64,000 nt of DNA, from contig JACDDA010000005.1 of the NCBI GenBank assembly GCA_013817245.1, forward strand, positions 124,001 to 188,000, given 5' to 3'. The DNA is from Gammaproteobacteria bacterium (lineage in GTDB: Bacteria; Pseudomonadota; Gammaproteobacteria; HTCC5015). Shown one piece after another: positions 41,432 to 51,408 of the stretch. The translations under genes and the position numbers were made by a program. Under the pieces are notes generated by a model. The model was given only the letters and a program-made list of their open reading frames with translations, searched no databases and was not told the DNA's origin. Every line of letters starts with the position of its first letter. Within the stretch, counting starts at the first letter, position 1.

Positions 41432-42688
41432 ATGCGCCCCATGTTTCGCCCTCTTGAATGTTTCATTGGTCTACGCTACACCCGCGCTAAGCGGCGTAAT
41501 CACTTTATTTCTTTCATTTCAGTTATTTCTATTCTGGGTATCGCGCTGGGTGTAATGACCTTGATTACCGTGATTTCAGTCATGAATGGTTTTGAATTGG
41601 AATTACGCACGCGCATTCTCAGTATGGCATCACATGCCACTATCGCACGTTACGCGGATTCACTTGATAACTGGCAGATGGTAGCCGGCACTGCAGAAGA
41701 ACATCCCGATGTGGTCGCGGCTGCGCCTTATATCGAAGGCGAAGTGATGTTAAGCAATGGTCGACGTGTCAGCGGTGCTATTTTGCGCGGCGTAGTGCCT
41801 GCGCGCGAAGAAAAAGTAGCCGATATCGCGGATAAAATGTTGGCAGGTCGTTTAAGTGATTTAGCGCCCGGTGAGTTTGATATCGCGCTGGGTTCTGAGT
41901 TAGCGGCGCTAATGGATGTCAAAGTGGGCGATACCGTGACGGTGATTACCCCGCAAGCTACCGCCACGCCGGTGGGCGTGTTGCCGCGTTTAAAACGTTT
42001 TACGGTGAGCGGTATTTTTGAAATTGGTATGTATGAATATGATCGCTCGCTGGCATTTATACATATTGATGATGCATCACGTTTATTACGTATGGGTGAT
42101 GGCGTGACGGGCGTGCGTTTAAAGCTGAATGATATGTTTAAAGCTCGCCAAGTGGTGGCGGATCTTAACGAACGTTTTGGTGATAATTATTGGGTTAGTG
42201 ATTGGACGCGACAACATGCGAATTTTTTTAGCGCGATTCAAACCGAACGGCGCGTGATGTTTATTATTTTAACGCTGATTTTAACAGTAGCTGCTTTTAA
42301 TCTGGTTTCTACTTTAGTGATGGTAGTGACAGACAAACAAAGTGATATCGCCGTATTGCGCACATTAGGCATGACCCCGATGGGTATTATGAAAGTGTTT
42401 ATGGTGCAAGGTGTATTGATTGGTTTAGTAGGCGCTGTTGCCGGTGTTATCGGCGGTGTTATTCTGGCGTTGAACGTGGAACGCATAGTGGCTTTTTTAG
42501 AACATCTATTGCAGGTACAGTTTTTATCACCGGACGTATATTACATCAGTAAATTACCCTCGCAATTATATTGGGGCGATGTTGCTTTAATTGGTTGTGT
42601 GGCGTTTGTGTTATCCGTGATTGCTACTTTATATCCTGCGTGGCGCGCCAGTCGCATTCAGCCTGCTGAGGCGTTGCGTTATGAGTAA
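41432..42688 (+). CDS. lolC: Lipoprotein-releasing ABC transporter permease, LolC/LolE family (LolF-like)
   Basis: Inner-membrane subunit that extracts outer-membrane lipoproteins and passes them to LolA. 418 aa with the [20 protein letters not shown] opening, one N-terminal membrane span, a large periplasmic domain and three C-terminal spans ending in [17 protein letters not shown]. The periplasmic region has [12 protein letters not shown], resembling the LolA-binding hook of LolC (PMGRIP). Only one such gene accompanies lolD, so a homodimeric LolF-type system is likely; a separate lolE outside the window cannot be excluded. The 3' end overlaps lolD by 8 bases. Confidence 0.92.
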   Translation: MRPMFRPLECFIGLRYTRAKRRNHFISFISVISILGIALGVMTLITVISVMNGFELELRTRILSMASHATIARYADSLDNWQMVAGTAEEHPDVVAAAPYIEGEVMLSNGRRVSGAILRGVVPAREEKVADIADKMLAGRLSDLAPGEFDIALGSELAALMDVKVGDTVTVITPQATATPVGVLPRLKRFTVSGIFEIGMYEYDRSLAFIHIDDASRLLRMGDGVTGVRLKLNDMFKARQVVADLNERFGDNYWVSDWTRQHANFFSAIQTERRVMFIILTLILTVAAFNLVSTLVMVVTDKQSDIAVLRTLGMTPMGIMKVFMVQGVLIGLVGAVAGVIGGVILALNVERIVAFLEHLLQVQFLSPDVYYISKLPSQLYWGDVALIGCVAFVLSVIATLYPAWRASRIQPAEALRYE

Positions 42689-43361
42689 CGTTATTTTGCA
42701 ATGTGTAGGTTTGCAAAAAACCTATTTTGAATTAGCGCAGCCGGTTGAAGTACTGAAAAATTTTGATCTGAGTATTCAAGCCGGAGAACAAGTTGCGATT
42801 GTGGGTGCATCAGGTTCTGGGAAAAGTACCTTATTACATTTGTTAGGTGGTTTAGATACGCCGACGGCTGGCGCTGTTTATTTAGATGGCGTGGATTTAG
42901 CAAAAACAAATGAAGTCACGCGCAGTCGTTTGCGCAATCAACGCTTGGGCTTTGTTTATCAATTTCATCATTTGTTGCCAGAGTTTACTGCTGTAGAAAA
43001 CGTGGCAATGCCTTTGTTAATTCGCGGTGATAATGTTGAGCAAGCGCGTCAACAAGCCGTGCAAATATTGCAACAAGTGGGTTTGGGTCAACGTTTAGAG
43101 CATAAACCAGCAGAGCTTTCCGGTGGTGAACGTCAGCGCGCGGCAATTGCGCGTGCGTTAGTAACAAAACCAAGTTGTGTCTTAGCGGATGAACCTACGG
43201 GCAATTTAGATCGTCGACATGCACAACAAGTGTATGATGAATTGCTGCGTTTAAATCAAGAATACAATGTTGCATTGATTGTAGTGACGCACGATATGGA
43301 ACTCGCCAATCGTATGCAGCGCGTCTTAGAGTTAAAAGAAGGTAGTTTAGTTAGTAATTAA
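42681..43361 (+). CDS. lolD: Lipoprotein-releasing system ATP-binding protein LolD
   Basis: ATPase of the Lol exporter. Walker [11 protein letters not shown]-loop region [13 protein letters not shown], signature LSGGERQR, Walker [13 protein letters not shown] and switch His in VVTHD are all intact. The LLPEF stretch is the LolD-specific motif after the Q-loop. 226 aa from the ATG inside the lolC end; a longer frame from 42621 is not family-like. Its 3' end meets a convergent DUF2062 gene with a 4-base overlap. Confidence 0.97.
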   Translation: MSNVILQCVGLQKTYFELAQPVEVLKNFDLSIQAGEQVAIVGASGSGKSTLLHLLGGLDTPTAGAVYLDGVDLAKTNEVTRSRLRNQRLGFVYQFHHLLPEFTAVENVAMPLLIRGDNVEQARQQAVQILQQVGLGQRLEHKPAELSGGERQRAAIARALVTKPSCVLADEPTGNLDRRHAQQVYDELLRLNQEYNVALIVVTHDMELANRMQRVLELKEGSLVSN

Positions 43362-43924
43362 GGCTGTTTGAGATTCGCTTTTTTGCGATTCGCGCGTAAG
43401 CGAATCCGAATGCGTTGTAATAATTTACGATCTTTTAATCGTTGCAGAATATGCAGATGCCATAAGGCTCGAACGGTGAAAAACCCGAGGAAGGCACTGC
43501 CACACGCCATTACAAAACAACCTAATAAAAATGGTCGCCAGCGGTGACGTAATTCTAAAAATAACCAATCGGGACTCAGTTGAAAATTAAAAGCTTGTGC
43601 CGGGATTGATAAAAGTGACGCTCCCACTTTATAAGCCAAATAAAAAAGTGGCGCGGTGGTAAGCGGATTGGTTAACCACACGCCTGCGATGGCAATGGGT
43701 AAATTAACCCGCAATAAAATAGCAAATAATGCAGCGGGCAACATTTGAAACGGAATAGGCACAAAAGCAAAAAATAAACCGACGGCAACACCACCAGGAA
43801 GCGAACGCCGATTGATGTGCCATAAATTAGGATCATGCAAAAGCGTGCCTAACCATTGCAACGAGGCATGGTTACGAACTTGTTCGGGTGTGGGTAAATA
43901 TCGTTTGAACCAGTTTTTCGGCAT
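43358..43924 (-). CDS. DUF2062 membrane protein
   Basis: About 188 aa, function unknown. It has the DUF2062 pattern: [21 protein letters not shown] followed by [21 protein letters not shown] and [17 protein letters not shown], with two to three membrane spans and a basic C-terminal tail ([17 protein letters not shown]) in the cytoplasm. In Pseudomonas a member of this family lies at the same place between lolD and comEC. Starts at the ATG 43924; a TTG two codons earlier is possible. Confidence 0.85.
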   Translation of the reverse strand: MPKNWFKRYLPTPEQVRNHASLQWLGTLLHDPNLWHINRRSLPGGVAVGLFFAFVPIPFQMLPAALFAILLRVNLPIAIAGVWLTNPLTTAPLFYLAYKVGASLLSIPAQAFNFQLSPDWLFLELRHRWRPFLLGCFVMACGSAFLGFFTVRALWHLHILQRLKDRKLLQRIRIRLRANRKKANLKQP

Positions 43925-44018
43925 AATCAATTTATCGGGTTAAACCATCTATCTCGTGAAGGCTATATTGTTAAGCATACAGAGCATATGTAAACAATAC
44001 ATGAAGTGACAGGATGTC

Positions 44019-46418
44019 ATGTTAAAAAACGTACTAGCATTTTTTTTAGGCACTTTGCTGATTCACTTTGCCTGCGCAACGTTACCAGACTTGCGTTACT
44101 TTGGTGTATGGGTGTTGATCTTAGCATTGTGTTCATTGTGGCAGCGCCGCTTATTTTGGCTCGTTATGGCTTTTGGCCTAGGGGCGTTGTATGCCTTATT
44201 AAGTGCGCAAGCACGTCTTGCAGTAGCCTTGCCTGATGATTTAGAAGGCAAGAACGTGGTCGTTGAAGGTTATATCACTTCAATTCCCAGCGTGCAGGCG
44301 CGCAGTATACGGTTCGAGTTTGATATTGTTAAGTGGTCTGATCAGTATTTCTCGCCGGGTTCAGAAGTATCTTCGCCCATCTTATTGCCGCCGATGCGCG
44401 TGCGGTTAAATGTTTATGATCCCTTACGTGCGCAATCAACCTGGTTGCCTGGTCAGCGTTTAATCTTGACGGTACGTTTAAAACAACCCCATGGTTTTAT
44501 GAATCAGGGTGGTTTTGATTATGAGCAATGGTTGTTCGCGCATAATTTACGTGCGACGGGTTATGTGCGAGAACAACATGCCGCATCGTTCGACAATCAT
44601 TATCAGTTATTACGTTTGCGTTTTGCGGTATATCAGCAATTACAAACGTTGTTGCACGATATACCGCAAGCCGCTGTTATCACTGCGCTAGCATTAGGCG
44701 AAAGTGGTGATTTAGATGATCAGCAATGGCAATTATTACGCGATACCGGCACGACGCATTTAATATCGATTTCTGGTTTGCATGTAGGCTTATTATTACT
44801 ATTGGTTTATCACGCCTTGCAATGGTTGTTTAGACGGATTTGGCCACCAGCAACTTTTTGGACTGCGCAACAAGTAGCCATGTGCGGTGGCTTGTTAGCA
44901 GCATTTTTGTATGTTGAATTGGCAGCGTTTAGCGTTCCTACGCAGCGTTCTTTGCTGATGTTATTACTACCCTGTATTTATATTATGTGGCGCAAACAAT
45001 TAGCCGCAACGCATTGTTATGCAGTCGCGTTGCTCGTGGTGTTGTTATGGGATCCTTTTACGCCTTTGCAAATTGGTTTTTGGTTGTCATTTATAGCCGT
45101 AGCGGTTTTATTGTGGCTAGCCATGCGGCAACGTGTTGCGTCTACTTCATTAGTAGCAGCGCAATCAACATCGTTATGGCGACTGCGCGCGCAATCATTT
45201 GCGCAATCCTTGTGGACATTTTCGCGCCTACAAATTTTTTTGTTGCTGGTATTGTTGCCATTAACATTATTTGTATTTGGTAAGGCATCGTTCATTGGCG
45301 GCATTGCGAATTTTTTTGCTATTCCATTAGTGGGCTTGGTGGTAGTGCCGAATATTTTATTGGCCTTGTTGATAATGCCGATCAGTGCGGAAGCGGCGCA
45401 TGCTTTATTATATGTGGCGAATATTTTGTTAGAGCTTCTGTGGTGGGGTTTGTCATGGGTAAGTCAGTTGCCGTGGGCGGTCTGGCCACTGACTTTGCCT
45501 TTCGCCATGGTGTGGCCGGGATTAGTGTTCGCGACGATTTTAATAATGATGCCGGCAGGTTGGGGTTGGCGTTTACCAGGTTTATTGTTGTATGTGACTT
45601 TATTGCTGTGGCCAGCACCGCGTTTGCAACCCGGACAGCTAATGGTGCATGTATTAGATGTGGGTCAAGGCACTGCGGTGTTTTTGCAAACGGCTAAACA
45701 TAACTTGTTATATGACACGGGTGCGCATTTTGGTGAAAACTCGGATGCTGCGCAGGTTGTTATTTTGCCGTTTTTACAAACACAAGGCGTGACTCATTTA
45801 GATCGTTTAGTGGTGTCGCATGCGGATGATGATCACGCGGGTGGCGTGCAGTCTATTCTGAGTAATTTACCCGTAACGGATGTGTGGTTAGGAGAATGGT
45901 TAAAAACTCCGCTAGCCACCAAGACCAATATGACTTTTTGTCAGGTTGGCCAGCAGTGGCAATGGGATGAGGTGAGCTTCGAAATTTTATGGCCAGAAGG
46001 TGAGCAATATGTCGGTAATAATCAATCCTGCGTTTTGAAAGTCTCTGTAGGCACGCAGGCGATATTGCTAACGGGCGATATTGAAGCGCCGGCCGAAGAG
46101 GCTTTATTGAGCGCGGCTACTGATGTGCGCGCCACGATAATAGTAGTGCCCCATCATGGTAGTCGCAGTTCTTCAACGCCGGAATTTGTAAAAGCAGTGC
46201 AAGCCGAACTGGCTGTAGCGACGACGGGTTACCGCAATCGTTACCGATTTCCGCGCGAGGAGGTGATGCAGCGTTATAGTGATAACGGCGCCGTTTGGTT
46301 AAACACCGCAACGGTGGGCGCGGTTGGCATATTACTGGATGCTGCGCATTGGCAGTTACAGTATCGTTGGCGGCTCAATCATCCGCATTATTGGCAGCAT
46401 CCGGCGATTGCGGAATAA
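44019..46418 (+). CDS. comEC: DNA internalisation competence protein ComEC/Rec2
   Basis: Forms the inner-membrane channel for single-stranded DNA in natural transformation. 799 aa in three parts: N-terminal membrane spans and an OB-like periplasmic domain, the competence domain with many spans (ALALGESGDLDDQQWQLLRDTGTTHLISISGLHVGL shown here only as TGTTHLISISGLHVG), and a C-terminal metallo-beta-lactamase domain with HVLDVGQGTAVFL and the metal motif SHADDDHAGG. The frame is complete, suggesting transformation potential. It sits in the comEC-exbB-exbD order known from Pseudomonas. Confidence 0.96.
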   Translation: MLKNVLAFFLGTLLIHFACATLPDLRYFGVWVLILALCSLWQRRLFWLVMAFGLGALYALLSAQARLAVALPDDLEGKNVVVEGYITSIPSVQARSIRFEFDIVKWSDQYFSPGSEVSSPILLPPMRVRLNVYDPLRAQSTWLPGQRLILTVRLKQPHGFMNQGGFDYEQWLFAHNLRATGYVREQHAASFDNHYQLLRLRFAVYQQLQTLLHDIPQAAVITALALGESGDLDDQQWQLLRDTGTTHLISISGLHVGLLLLLVYHALQWLFRRIWPPATFWTAQQVAMCGGLLAAFLYVELAAFSVPTQRSLLMLLLPCIYIMWRKQLAATHCYAVALLVVLLWDPFTPLQIGFWLSFIAVAVLLWLAMRQRVASTSLVAAQSTSLWRLRAQSFAQSLWTFSRLQIFLLLVLLPLTLFVFGKASFIGGIANFFAIPLVGLVVVPNILLALLIMPISAEAAHALLYVANILLELLWWGLSWVSQLPWAVWPLTLPFAMVWPGLVFATILIMMPAGWGWRLPGLLLYVTLLLWPAPRLQPGQLMVHVLDVGQGTAVFLQTAKHNLLYDTGAHFGENSDAAQVVILPFLQTQGVTHLDRLVVSHADDDHAGGVQSILSNLPVTDVWLGEWLKTPLATKTNMTFCQVGQQWQWDEVSFEILWPEGEQYVGNNQSCVLKVSVGTQAILLTGDIEAPAEEALLSAATDVRATIIVVPHHGSRSSSTPEFVKAVQAELAVATTGYRNRYRFPREEVMQRYSDNGAVWLNTATVGAVGILLDAAHWQLQYRWRLNHPHYWQHPAIAE

Positions 46419-46522
46419 GTAGGCCCATCGGTCGGCTTCGATACAAAGGCCAAAGTCAGGAAATAACTGACAAATTTCAGTATCATGGCGGCCTTGTGGT
46501 TTCTCATACGGAAGGTTAGACG

Positions 46523-47140
46523 GTGATAGAGATTGTGATAGCGGGTGGCGTAATGATGATTCCGATCATTGCAGCGTCTATTTTGGCATTAGCGATTAGT
46601 GTTGAACGGCTCGTAACTTTACGCAGCGACAAAGTTTTACCTCCAAAATTATTAGCACAAATATGGCAATGGGTTAAACAAGATGAATTAGATGAAGCGC
46701 GTTTATTGGCGATTCGAGATAGTTCGCCTTTAGGTCGTGTGTTAGCGGCGGGTTTGGCTAATCGACAACATGCTCGTGACATTCTCAAAGAAAGCTTAGA
46801 AGACGAAGGTCGCCAGGTGGCGCATGAATTAGAACGTTTTCTGCCCGCACTGGGTACGGTTGCGGCAATTTCACCGCTGCTTGGATTGCTGGGTACTGTA
46901 TTAGGCATGATCACTACGTTTACCGCAATTACTCAAGTGGGCGTAGGCGATCCTAGTAAATTGGCGAGCGGTATCTCGGTGGCCTTGATTACGACCGCCG
47001 CAGGTTTGTTAGTTGCGATTCCTAGTATGGTGATGCATCGTTATTTTCGCGGCAAAGTACACACGCTGATTATTCTGATGGAAGATCAAGCGCGTATGTT
47101 AGTTGAAGCACTGCATGGCGAGCGCGAAATTGCTGCTTAA
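46523..47140 (+). CDS. exbB: ExbB/TolQ-family proton channel protein
   Basis: Inner-membrane motor subunit using the proton gradient to energise TonB- or Tol-type systems. 205 aa, three membrane spans, with the conserved LGLLGTVLGMITTF and ALITTAAGLLVAIP segments of spans 2 and 3. GTG start preceded by GGAAGG at good spacing. exbD follows after 11 bases. No tonB is adjacent; homologous exbB-exbD pairs occupy this lpxK-linked site in other gammaproteobacteria, hinting at an envelope role rather than iron uptake (inference). Confidence 0.94.
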   Translation: MIEIVIAGGVMMIPIIAASILALAISVERLVTLRSDKVLPPKLLAQIWQWVKQDELDEARLLAIRDSSPLGRVLAAGLANRQHARDILKESLEDEGRQVAHELERFLPALGTVAAISPLLGLLGTVLGMITTFTAITQVGVGDPSKLASGISVALITTAAGLLVAIPSMVMHRYFRGKVHTLIILMEDQARMLVEALHGEREIAA

Positions 47141-47151
47141 GAGATACCAGT

Positions 47152-47574
47152 ATGAAATTTAGTAAGCCGCGACACGAAGAACAAGAAATAGATATTACGC
47201 CTTTAATTGACGTGGTATTTATTTTGCTGATTTTTTTTATGGTGACAACCACGTTTCAAAAAGAAACCACATTGTCGATTAGTTTGCCTAAATCGTCTAA
47301 AGAAGCTAAACCCGTTATCACCCCTCCATTAGAAATAGTCATTAATGCCCGTGGTCAGTTTTATATCGGCGGCCAAGAGTTAGTCAATAATCGCTTAGAC
47401 ACCGTAAAACAAGCACTCGCGAAATATACTGCTAACAACAAAGAACAACCTCTAATTATTCGCGCTGATGGTTTAGTCGCGCATCAATATGTAGTAACAG
47501 CGATGGATGCTGCAGCACAATTAGGTTTACGCCGCTTATCAATCGCCACTATGCAAGCAAGTGATGCTCCATGA
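47152..47574 (+). CDS. exbD: ExbD/TolR-family protein
   Basis: Partner of ExbB; 140 aa with a short cytoplasmic N terminus, one membrane span containing the proton-relay Asp (IDITPLIDVVFILLIFFMVT, with LIDVVF the critical part) and a periplasmic domain (PLEIVINARGQFYIGGQ ... QPLIIRADGLVAHQYV). The stop overlaps the start of the msbA-lpxK gene (ATGA), so the motor proteins and the lipid A exporter are translated together. Confidence 0.95.
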   Translation: MKFSKPRHEEQEIDITPLIDVVFILLIFFMVTTTFQKETTLSISLPKSSKEAKPVITPPLEIVINARGQFYIGGQELVNNRLDTVKQALAKYTANNKEQPLIIRADGLVAHQYVVTAMDAAAQLGLRRLSIATMQASDAP

Positions 47575-50459
47575 GCGTAATAACCGAACACAGCGCTAGC
47601 GGATTTAGTATCTATCGCCGTTTATTAACTTATCTCCGACCTTTTCGTGTGCAAGCATTATTAGTATTGTTAGGCATGACCTTGGCAGTAGCAGGCGAAG
47701 TTAGTACGGCTTGGTTAGTAAAAGATTTAGTTGATAAAGGCTTCATTGAAAAAGATGCTTCTTTTATTGCCATCATGCCGTGGCTTTTATTAGGTGTGGG
47801 TTTGGCTCGTGGTTTAGGCAACTTCATTTCTGATTATTTTATGAATTGGATTGGGCGTGCGGTTATTAAACATTTGCGTTATGAAATGTTTACGAAAGTA
47901 TTGCGCATGCCTACTAAACTATACGATACCAGTACTTCCGGCGAGTTGATTGCTATATTTACTTATAATGTTGAGCAACTTGCGGAATCGTGTACCACCG
48001 TTATTACGACCTCAATTAAAGATACGGCCGTGGTGTTAGGTTTGATTGGCATGATGTTTTATCTGCATCCACCGTTAGCCAGTGTATTTTTGATTGCAGG
48101 GCCATTAGCTGCGTTGATTATTGTTTCAGTTAGTTCACGATTGCGCAAAGCGAGCAAACGAATTCAAAAATCGGTCGGCGGCGTGACGCATATTGTGGGT
48201 GAGGCCGTTGATGGCAATCAGGTCGTCAAAATTTTCGGCGGCCAAGATGGTGAGCAACGCGTATTTGAGTCGGTTAATCAAAGTAATTTCCGTGAAAACA
48301 TGCGTTTGGTGTTTACGCGTCAACTATCAACTTTTCTTATTCAATTGTCTGGCGGTGCAGTATTAGCTGCGATTGTTTATGTTGCGGCATCAGGTACTGT
48401 CGGCGTGGTGACTGCGGGCATATTTTCAACTTTTTTAACGTCGATGGTGCGCATTTATCCGGCCTTGAAACACGTCTCAAGTATTAATGCGCAATTGCAA
48501 AAAGCAATTGCGGCCGCGCAATCTATTTTTGATTTGCTAGATGGCGAAGAAGAAGTTGATGAAGGTAAGCAGGTGTTGGTGCGCGCTAGTGGCCAAATTG
48601 AATTTCGGAATATTAATTTTTCCTATGGCACTGATAAAGTCGATGTTTTAAAAAATATTAGCTTAAAAGCTGACGCCGGTAAAACCATCGCATTGGTGGG
48701 CCGATCGGGCAGTGGTAAATCAACATTGGTTAAATTGATTCCTCGCTTATATGATTTTTCGCGCGGCGATATTTTGCTTGATGGCCGTAGCATTAAAGAG
48801 TATCGCCTAGCGGATTTACGCGATCAAATTTCTTTTGTGGGGCAAAACGTTACTTTGTTTCATGACACCGTCGCTAACAATATTGCTTACGGACGTTTGT
48901 CTGGTGCGCCGCGTGAAGACATTATTGCTGCAGCGAAAGCTGCGCATGCTATGGAATTTATTGAGCAATTGCCGGATGGCCTTGACACCATGGTCGGTGA
49001 AAATGGAATTTTGTTATCTGGTGGCCAGCGACAACGTTTAGCGATTGCGCGAGCATTATTAAAAGATGCGCCAATTTTGATTTTAGATGAAGCGACCTCT
49101 GCATTAGATTCTGAGTCGGAGCAATATATTCAAGCAGCGCTGGATAAATTAATTCAAAACCGAACCACTTTCGTCATTGCGCATCGCTTGTCTACCGTAG
49201 AAAACGCAGATTTGATTTTAGTGATGGATAAAAGTGAAATCGTTGAAATCGGTAATCACCACGAATTATTAAAAAAGAACGGCCAGTATGCTTCTTTGCA
49301 TCGCATTCAATTTAAAACGGATTCTGTAGAAGATGAAAGATTGCAACGAATATCACCTGCGGTATCGCGTGCTGAGTTTGATGAGGATGCTGAAGACAGC
49401 GAAGAAATAATTTTGTATCAACAACATAATTTTTTATCCGAGCAAAAAGGTGCGAGTATCTGGGACCGTATGTGGTATGGCCATCATCCATTAGCGCAAT
49501 TGTTAGCGCCTTTGGGTTATGTATTTGGGTTGTTGGCAACAACACGTCGTTTGATGTATCGCTGGGGTATGTTGAAGCGTAAAAAAATGCCCGTGCCGGT
49601 TATTGTAATTGGTAATATCACCGTAGGTGGTACAGGTAAAACACCATTAGTTATTTGGATGGCGCTGCATTTACAAAAATTAGGTTACCGTCCTGGTATT
49701 GTAAGTCGCGGATATAAAGGCAAAGCTAAGGAATGGCCATTATTAGTAACGGAAAATACCGATCCACGTTTATGTGGTGACGAGCCTTTATTAGTAGTAA
49801 AGCGCACACAATGTCCCGTGGTGATTGCGCCGTCGCGGCCTGCGGCTGCGCAGGCATTATTAGAATGGACGGATTGCGATATCATTATTTCAGATGATGG
49901 TTTGCAGCATTATGCATTAGAGCGTGATATTGAAATTGTTGTTGCCGATGGTGCACGGGGTTTTGGTAATGGTTTGTTATTGCCTGCAGGTCCTATGCGC
50001 GAAACTAAAACTCGTTTGCAAGCAGTGGATTATGTCATTGTGAATGGTGCGCGTTTGCCGGGTGCTTACTCCATGCGCGTTAAAGGCGATATGTTAATTA
50101 ATTTAGCTGATATAAATCAGCAACGACCTTTACAAACATTACATGGTTTAACCGTGCATGCGGTAGCAGCGATTGGCAATCCAGAACGTTTTTTTGATTT
50201 ATTGCGTAGGCAAGGTTTGGAAGTGATCGAACATCGTTTTATGGATCATCATAGTTTTAGTGCAACTAACTTGCGTTTTAATAATGATTTTCCCGTTGTC
50301 ATGACGGAAAAAGATGCGGTTAAATGTGGCCACTTAGTATCAAAGTTTCCGCCGGAACGTTTGTGGTATTTACCTATAGAAGCGGTATTGGCGGAAGAAT
50401 TTGTGGTGAAATTAGATAATCAATTAAAGGCATTAAATAATGGACCCCAAACTACTTGA
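47571..50459 (+). CDS. msbA-lpxK: MsbA-LpxK fusion: lipid A flippase joined to tetraacyldisaccharide 4'-kinase
   Basis: One 962-codon frame with two complete lipid A enzymes. Residues 1 to about 583 are MsbA: six-span transporter domain, then an ATPase domain with Walker A GRSGSGKST (about 377-385), signature LSGGQ (about 482) and LILDEATSALD. Residues about 584-630 are an acidic linker (DEDAEDSEE). Residues about 631-962 are LpxK: WYGHHPLAQLLAPLGYVFGL membrane anchor, P-loop GNITVGGTGKTP (681-692), SRGYKGKA, GDEPLL, DDGLQHYAL and VMTEKDAVKC. LpxK phosphorylates the 4' position on the cytosolic face; MsbA flips the lipid across the membrane. In most genomes msbA and lpxK are adjacent separate genes. 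The kinase part lacks a convincing internal ribosome binding site. Overlaps exbD before and the Trm112-like gene after. Confidence 0.95.
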   Translation: MSVITEHSASGFSIYRRLLTYLRPFRVQALLVLLGMTLAVAGEVSTAWLVKDLVDKGFIEKDASFIAIMPWLLLGVGLARGLGNFISDYFMNWIGRAVIKHLRYEMFTKVLRMPTKLYDTSTSGELIAIFTYNVEQLAESCTTVITTSIKDTAVVLGLIGMMFYLHPPLASVFLIAGPLAALIIVSVSSRLRKASKRIQKSVGGVTHIVGEAVDGNQVVKIFGGQDGEQRVFESVNQSNFRENMRLVFTRQLSTFLIQLSGGAVLAAIVYVAASGTVGVVTAGIFSTFLTSMVRIYPALKHVSSINAQLQKAIAAAQSIFDLLDGEEEVDEGKQVLVRASGQIEFRNINFSYGTDKVDVLKNISLKADAGKTIALVGRSGSGKSTLVKLIPRLYDFSRGDILLDGRSIKEYRLADLRDQISFVGQNVTLFHDTVANNIAYGRLSGAPREDIIAAAKAAHAMEFIEQLPDGLDTMVGENGILLSGGQRQRLAIARALLKDAPILILDEATSALDSESEQYIQAALDKLIQNRTTFVIAHRLSTVENADLILVMDKSEIVEIGNHHELLKKNGQYASLHRIQFKTDSVEDERLQRISPAVSRAEFDEDAEDSEEIILYQQHNFLSEQKGASIWDRMWYGHHPLAQLLAPLGYVFGLLATTRRLMYRWGMLKRKKMPVPVIVIGNITVGGTGKTPLVIWMALHLQKLGYRPGIVSRGYKGKAKEWPLLVTENTDPRLCGDEPLLVVKRTQCPVVIAPSRPAAAQALLEWTDCDIIISDDGLQHYALERDIEIVVADGARGFGNGLLLPAGPMRETKTRLQAVDYVIVNGARLPGAYSMRVKGDMLINLADINQQRPLQTLHGLTVHAVAAIGNPERFFDLLRRQGLEVIEHRFMDHHSFSATNLRFNNDFPVVMTEKDAVKCGHLVSKFPPERLWYLPIEAVLAEEFVVKLDNQLKALNNGPQTT

Positions 50460-50640
50460 ATTATTGCGTTGCCCACAAAGTGGCGCGCCGTTAGTATATT
50501 GGTCAGAATCAGCATTATTAGTTTGTGCACTCAGCAAGCGTGCTTATCCGGTGATTGATGGTATTCCAGTATTATTAATTGCTGAATCACGCATGCTCAG
50601 CAGTGAAGAACTACAACGGCTTGTGGTACCAAGCGCGTGA
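50440..50640 (+). CDS. ycaR: Trm112/YcaR-family protein
   Basis: A 66-aa protein beginning [20 protein letters not shown] and holding [14 protein letters not shown], the pattern of the Trm112p-like family (UPF0434) found between lpxK and kdsB in many gammaproteobacteria. The zinc-binding Cys set is incomplete here, as in most bacterial members. Eukaryotic Trm112 activates methyltransferases; the bacterial role is not known. Starts 20 bases inside the lpxK end, and its stop overlaps the kdsB start (GTGA). Confidence 0.9.
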   Translation: MDPKLLELLRCPQSGAPLVYWSESALLVCALSKRAYPVIDGIPVLLIAESRMLSSEELQRLVVPSA

Positions 50641-51377
50641 CATCTTTTTGTGTAGCCATTCCGGCACGTTATCAATCGACGCGTTTTCCTGGCAAGCCTT
50701 TAGTTGAGATTCATGGTAAGCCGATGGTGCAGCATGTTTATGAACGTGCGGTAGCGAGTGGTGCAACGCGTGTTGTTGTTGCAACGGATGATCAACGTAT
50801 TGCGCAGGTTGTGCGGGCGTTTGGTGGTGAAGTGTGTATGACACGTGCACATCCTTCGGGTACTGATCGTCTTGCCGAAGTCGTACAACAATTAAATTTA
50901 TCAGACGACACTATTTTAGTGAATGTGCAAGGCGATGAACCGATGATTCCGCCGCTGAATATTGCGCAAGTTGCGCACAATCTGGCGCAACATACCGACG
51001 CATCCATCGCGACCTTGGTGGTGCCAATTGAAGATGCAGAAGAACGAGATAATCCTAATATAGTGAAAGTGGTATTTAATCAGCAAGGTTATGCTTTGTA
51101 CTTTAGCCGCGCAGCCATTCCCTATGTGCGGGATCAGCAGGATGTGGCACAGGCGAAATACTATCGACATATTGGTATTTATGCGTATCGCGCAGCTTAT
51201 CTTGGACGTTATACTGCGCAGCCGCCAGCACCCATGGAGCAGGCGGAATGTTTAGAACAATTACGTGCTTTGTATTTAGGTGATCGTATTCACGTTGCCA
51301 TTGCGCAACAAACACCGCCGCCGGGGATTGATACGCCGGAAGATTTAGTAAAATTACTGCAAGCTATAACTTCTTAA
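50637..51377 (+). CDS. kdsB: 3-deoxy-manno-octulosonate cytidylyltransferase
   Basis: Activates KDO as CMP-KDO for attachment to lipid A; kdsA is also in the window. 246 aa with [49 protein letters not shown] and a C-terminal [11 protein letters not shown] start overlapping the upstream stop. Completes the msbA-lpxK to kdsB lipid A/inner core run. Confidence 0.97.
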   Translation: MTSFCVAIPARYQSTRFPGKPLVEIHGKPMVQHVYERAVASGATRVVVATDDQRIAQVVRAFGGEVCMTRAHPSGTDRLAEVVQQLNLSDDTILVNVQGDEPMIPPLNIAQVAHNLAQHTDASIATLVVPIEDAEERDNPNIVKVVFNQQGYALYFSRAAIPYVRDQQDVAQAKYYRHIGIYAYRAAYLGRYTAQPPAPMEQAECLEQLRALYLGDRIHVAIAQQTPPPGIDTPEDLVKLLQAITS

Positions 51378-51408
51378 TTAATTGCATAAAGACGTGAGGA
51401 AATAAACT

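Noticed and set aside
49320-49460. Fusion explained by a single-base sequencing error
   Set aside because: One indel at the junction would leave out-of-frame sequence on one side. Both domains and the 47-residue acidic linker read in one frame, with no sign of a normal MsbA end or LpxK start; only raw reads could overturn this.
49460-50459. A separate lpxK gene starting inside the msbA frame (ATG at 49470)
   Set aside because: The frame is open throughout, the nearest purine-rich stretch is about 19 bases away and no stop ends the MsbA part. A secondary internal start remains possible, but the fused frame is what the sequence shows.
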